NCBI GenBank assembly: GCA_030038035.1
Contig: JASHPP010000037.1
Location: 1 to 8,092 of the forward strand
From: Trebonia sp.
Lineage (GTDB): Bacteria; Actinomycetota; Actinomycetes; Streptosporangiales; Streptosporangiaceae
DNA: 8,092 nt
Reading direction: 5' to 3'
Under the pieces are notes generated by a model, which had not been told where the DNA came from, searched no databases, and saw only the letters and a program-made list of their open reading frames with translations. The position numbers were made by a program, and so were the translations under genes. Below, in pieces: positions 5,937-8,092 of the stretch (positions are counted from its first letter, which is position 1; each line of letters begins with the position of its first letter).

Positions 5937-6866
5937 TCACAGCCTCGTGAACGATGCGATCGACGCCCGCTCGGAAAGCAGCGACGGCGGGCCGATAATC
6001 TTCTCGTCAGGCTTGCCCACGATTTCCGGGTCCTTCCCGTCGTAATCGAATTTCTCCAGAATGTGCCGCATGGCCTCGAGCCTGGCGCGCTTCTTGTCGT
6101 TGCTCTTCACGACCGTCCACGGCGCGTCGCCCGTGTCCGTGTAGAAGAACATCGCCTCTTTCGCCTCGGTGTAGTCGTTCCACTTGTCGAGCGACTCGAT
6201 GTCCATCGGGCTGAGCTTCCACTGCCGCACCGGGTCCACCTGCCTGATGACGAACCGGGTGCGCTGTTCGGTGCGCGTCACCGAGAACCAGAATTTCGTC
6301 AGCGCAAGCCCCGAATGCACCAGCATCCGCTCGAATTCCGGCGCCTCGCGCATGAACTCCAGGTACTCCCCGGGCGTGCAGAAGCCCATCACCTTCTCGA
6401 CGCCGGCCCTGTTGTACCAGGACCGGTCGAACAGCACGATTTCCCCTGCGGACGGCAGGTGCGACACGTACCGCTGGAAATACCACTCGGTCCGTTCCCT
6501 TTCCGTGGGCTTTTCAAGCGCGACAACGCGCGCGCCGCGCGGGTTCAGGTGCTCGGTGAAGCGCTTTATCGTCCCGCCTTTCCCGGCCGCGTCCCGCCCC
6601 TCGAACACGATGATGATCCGCTGCCCGGTGTCCTTGACCCAGTTCTGCAGCTTGACAAGCTCGATCTGCAGCAGCCTTTTCCCCCGCTCGTACTCCTCGC
6701 GCGGCATCCGCTCGCCGTACGGGTAGTCCTCACGCCACGTGTCCACCTGGCGCCCGTCCGGCCACAGCAGGACCGGGTCGTCGTCGTCGGTGTCCTCCAC
6801 GGTCAGCCCGGCGAGAATGGCGAGGTCTGCCGGGTCTTCCGAGCCCGGCGACGGCAGCGAGTTCAT
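5937..6866 (-). CDS. ppk2: polyphosphate kinase 2, class I
   Basis: PPK2 transfers phosphate between inorganic polyphosphate and nucleotides, mainly making GTP or ATP from the diphosphates. From ATG 6866 the protein has 309 residues, normal for a single-domain class I enzyme. The Walker A loop is FEGRDAAGKGG (88-98), the Walker B/lid start is VLFDRSWYNRAGVE (144-157), and between them EKPTERERTEWYFQRYVSHLP matches the PA0141-type family. RQVDPVRQWKLSPMD (208-222) is also conserved. An open frame extends up to 6989, but its extra 41 residues do not look like the family and would span the promoter-like patch, so ATG 6866 (or the adjacent GTG 6869) is chosen. No Shine-Dalgarno sequence precedes it. 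The gene heads a probable two-gene operon with the PPOX gene. Confidence 0.93.
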   Translation of the reverse strand: MNSLPSPGSEDPADLAILAGLTVEDTDDDDPVLLWPDGRQVDTWREDYPYGERMPREEYERGKRLLQIELVKLQNWVKDTGQRIIIVFEGRDAAGKGGTIKRFTEHLNPRGARVVALEKPTERERTEWYFQRYVSHLPSAGEIVLFDRSWYNRAGVEKVMGFCTPGEYLEFMREAPEFERMLVHSGLALTKFWFSVTRTEQRTRFVIRQVDPVRQWKLSPMDIESLDKWNDYTEAKEAMFFYTDTGDAPWTVVKSNDKKRARLEAMRHILEKFDYDGKDPEIVGKPDEKIIGPPSLLSERASIASFTRL

Positions 6867-6869
6867 CAC

Positions 6870-6992
6870 GGTACTAGCACAACACATTAATTCAGCCAGG
6901 TCACCGCTGGGGGACGCGAGTTCACGCGCGGGTCGGGGCCCGGTCCTCCTCCCGTTATCCCGAACGATCCCGGCCGCTGCGCCGGCCACCGC
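6870..6992 (-). promoter_or_regulatory. ppk2 upstream region with AT-rich promoter-like patch
   Basis: The 126-base gap between the amidohydrolase gene and ppk2 holds an unusually AT-rich patch (6871-6893). On the minus strand this has TAATGT (6889-6884), a TANNNT match about 17 bases from the ATG, and TAGTAC (6876-6871), 4 bases from it. Either could place the transcript start at or just before the start codon. No clear -35 is seen, so the exact promoter is a guess. Confidence 0.4.
6972..6987 (-). terminator. short GC hairpin after the amidohydrolase gene, possible terminator
   Basis: GGCCG and CGGCC form a 5-bp stem around a 6-base loop, starting 5 bases after the TAG of the amidohydrolase gene. 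It has no T run and is short, so a terminator role is weakly supported. Confidence 0.3.
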
Positions 6993-8092
6993 CTACTCCT
7001 CGCCGTGCACGACCTGGCCGCCGGCGATCGTCAGCGCGACCGATGTGCCGCCGATGTCGCCGGGCGGGATCGTGTACAGGTCCTGGTCGAGCACCGCCAC
7101 GTCGGCGCGCATGCCGGGGCTTAGCGTGCCCGCCGCGTCCTCTTCGTGGTTGACGTACGCGACCCCTTTCGTGAAAGCCTCGACCGCCGCGTCCACGGTG
7201 ATCGCCTCGGCGGGCAGCAGCGGCCGCCTGGTCTCCCGGGTTTTCCCCCCTGGCTGATAGAGCACGCGGTTGACCGCGACGTGCATCTGCTGCAGCGGGT
7301 CGGCGCTGGAGACCGGCCAGTCGCTGCCGAACGCGATCCGCCCGCCGCGCCGCAGGACCGCGCCGATCCGGTACAGCCAGGCGGCGCGTTCGGCGCCGAC
7401 GAAGGGCACGGTCAGCGCCGCGACCTGCTCGTCCTCGCACGCCCACAGCGGCTGGAAGTTGGCCACCACGCCGAGCCGCGCGAACCGGCCCAGGTCCGGC
7501 GGGCTGATGAACTGCAGGTGGGCGATGTGGTGCCTGCCGCTTTCGCGCTGGGCGGCGGGCAGCTGGGCAAGGGCGTCGAGTGCGACCGTGATCGCGCGGT
7601 CCCCGATCGCGTGGAAGTGCAGCTGGAAGCCGAGGCGGGACAGCTGCCCGGCGGCTTCCTGAAGTTCCTCCTGGTCGATGAACAGGCGTCCGGCGTGGCC
7701 GGCCGGGTGGCCGCGGCCGTCCAGGTAGGGGGCGCCCATCGCGGCAGTGAACGTCTCGCACACCCCGTCCAGCATCAGCTTGACGGTGGTGGCGCGGAAT
7801 CCGCCGCCGGCTGCCTCGCGGCGTGCTTGCAGGTCCGGCAGCTGGCGCAGGCCGCGTGCGCGGTCCCACCACAGCGCCCCGGTGACCCGGCAGGTCAGCA
7901 GCTTGTCGGCGGCGGCCCGCCGGTAGGTGTCGAACGCGTCGGGCATGCCGAGCTCGCCGGCCTCGCCGACGCAGGCGTCCTGGAAGCTCGTGATGCCAAC
8001 CTCGTGCAGGTGCCGTTGCGCGGCGAGCAGCGCCGCGGTGAGCTCGCCGGGGCCCGGCGCCGGGACGCGGCGGGCGACCAGGCGCATCGCGC
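6993..8092 (-). CDS. YtcJ-type amidohydrolase (Amidohydro_3), 5' end outside window
   Basis: The C-terminal two thirds of a metal-dependent amidohydrolase of the YtcJ/NfdA-like group (usually about 520-560 residues; about 366 codons are visible). The fragment starts inside the domain: RLVARRVPAPGPGEL is followed by HLHEVGITSFQDA, a well-known internal segment. VKLMLDGVCE, LHFHAIGDRAI, HHIAHLQFISPPD and RIAFGSDWPVSS come next, giving the lysine, histidine and aspartate positions expected for the metal site. It ends with DAAGTLSPGMRADVAVLDQDL, the usual strand of the small beta domain. An ATG at 8087 exists but is very probably internal, because the domain must begin much earlier. Members hydrolyse amide, formamide or cyclic bonds in varied small molecules; the substrate is unknown. 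The 126-base gap and the promoter-like patch suggest it is transcribed separately from ppk2. Confidence 0.88.
   Translation of the reverse strand, partial: AMRLVARRVPAPGPGELTAALLAAQRHLHEVGITSFQDACVGEAGELGMPDAFDTYRRAAADKLLTCRVTGALWWDRARGLRQLPDLQARREAAGGGFRATTVKLMLDGVCETFTAAMGAPYLDGRGHPAGHAGRLFIDQEELQEAAGQLSRLGFQLHFHAIGDRAITVALDALAQLPAAQRESGRHHIAHLQFISPPDLGRFARLGVVANFQPLWACEDEQVAALTVPFVGAERAAWLYRIGAVLRRGGRIAFGSDWPVSSADPLQQMHVAVNRVLYQPGGKTRETRRPLLPAEAITVDAAVEAFTKGVAYVNHEEDAAGTLSPGMRADVAVLDQDLYTIPPGDIGGTSVALTIAGGQVVHGEE

Noticed and set aside
5712..6890. 392-codon plus-strand open frame across ppk2 and the PPOX gene
   Set aside because: A shadow frame of two well-identified minus-strand genes; low-complexity Arg/Pro/His composition and no family resemblance.
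6940..6957. GGTCGGGGCCCGGTCC as another DosR-like box upstream of ppk2
   Set aside because: With the N4 spacing only the right half matches; the rest is ordinary GC-rich sequence around a GGGCCC palindrome.
6867..6989. N-terminal extension of ppk2 by 41 residues
   Set aside because: The extension lacks family similarity, crosses an AT-rich promoter-like patch, and would nearly abut the amidohydrolase stop. The start at 6866 gives a normal PPK2 length.

Overview
The window is very GC-rich with dense G/C-ending codons. It carries GTG starts, TANNNT -10 hexamers placed right next to start codons, a short-Q-loop cytochrome bd, a class I PPK2 and an EthD-family gene. Together these suggest a high-GC actinobacterium; nothing here fixes the genus. 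All genes but one (maf-like) are on the minus strand, so the locus reads from right to left.

Right to left: (1) The 3' two thirds of a YtcJ-type amidohydrolase enters from the right edge (6993-8092). (2) After a 126-base gap with a small hairpin and an AT-rich promoter-like patch come ppk2 (5937-6866) and, 10 bases later, an FMN-binding PPOX-fold protein (5267-5926), probably one operon. (3) A Maf-family nucleotide pyrophosphatase (4686-5288, plus strand) meets the PPOX gene tail to tail with a 22-base overlap. It is divergent from an EthD-family gene (4334-4639). The 46-base gap between them has two back-to-back TANNNT hexamers, each exactly 7 bases from its start codon, as expected for leaderless transcripts. 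(4) The EthD gene is joined by a TGATG stop/start overlap to a Gfo/Idh/MocA-type oxidoreductase (3441-4334). A GC hairpin at 3397-3412 may end that operon. (5) A complete IS630-family insertion sequence (2130-3318) has an intact DDE transposase, imperfect terminal inverted repeats and TA duplications in a CTAG target. (6) The cytochrome bd oxidase genes cydA (604-2048) and cydB (1-590, running off the left edge) follow.

The most notable region is the cyd locus. As given, cydA is split by a one-base frameshift in a G run (1464-1466). Restoring one G gives a 481-residue CydA with all the haem- and quinone-site residues I could look for. The IS630 copy sits 81 bases upstream of cydA and has separated the gene from whatever lay further upstream. 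The retained 81 bases hold two similar GGGAC-N4-GTCC-like sites 23 bp apart, resembling DosR/DevR hypoxia boxes, which would suit a bd oxidase. The locus therefore looks either partly decayed, or intact with a sequencing error and still driven by its proximal promoter. The IS itself shows two features of interest: a stem-loop burying the transposase Shine-Dalgarno sequence, and a stop codon made from the CTAG target. I saw no CRISPR array, tRNA, rRNA, phage module or clear defence system.
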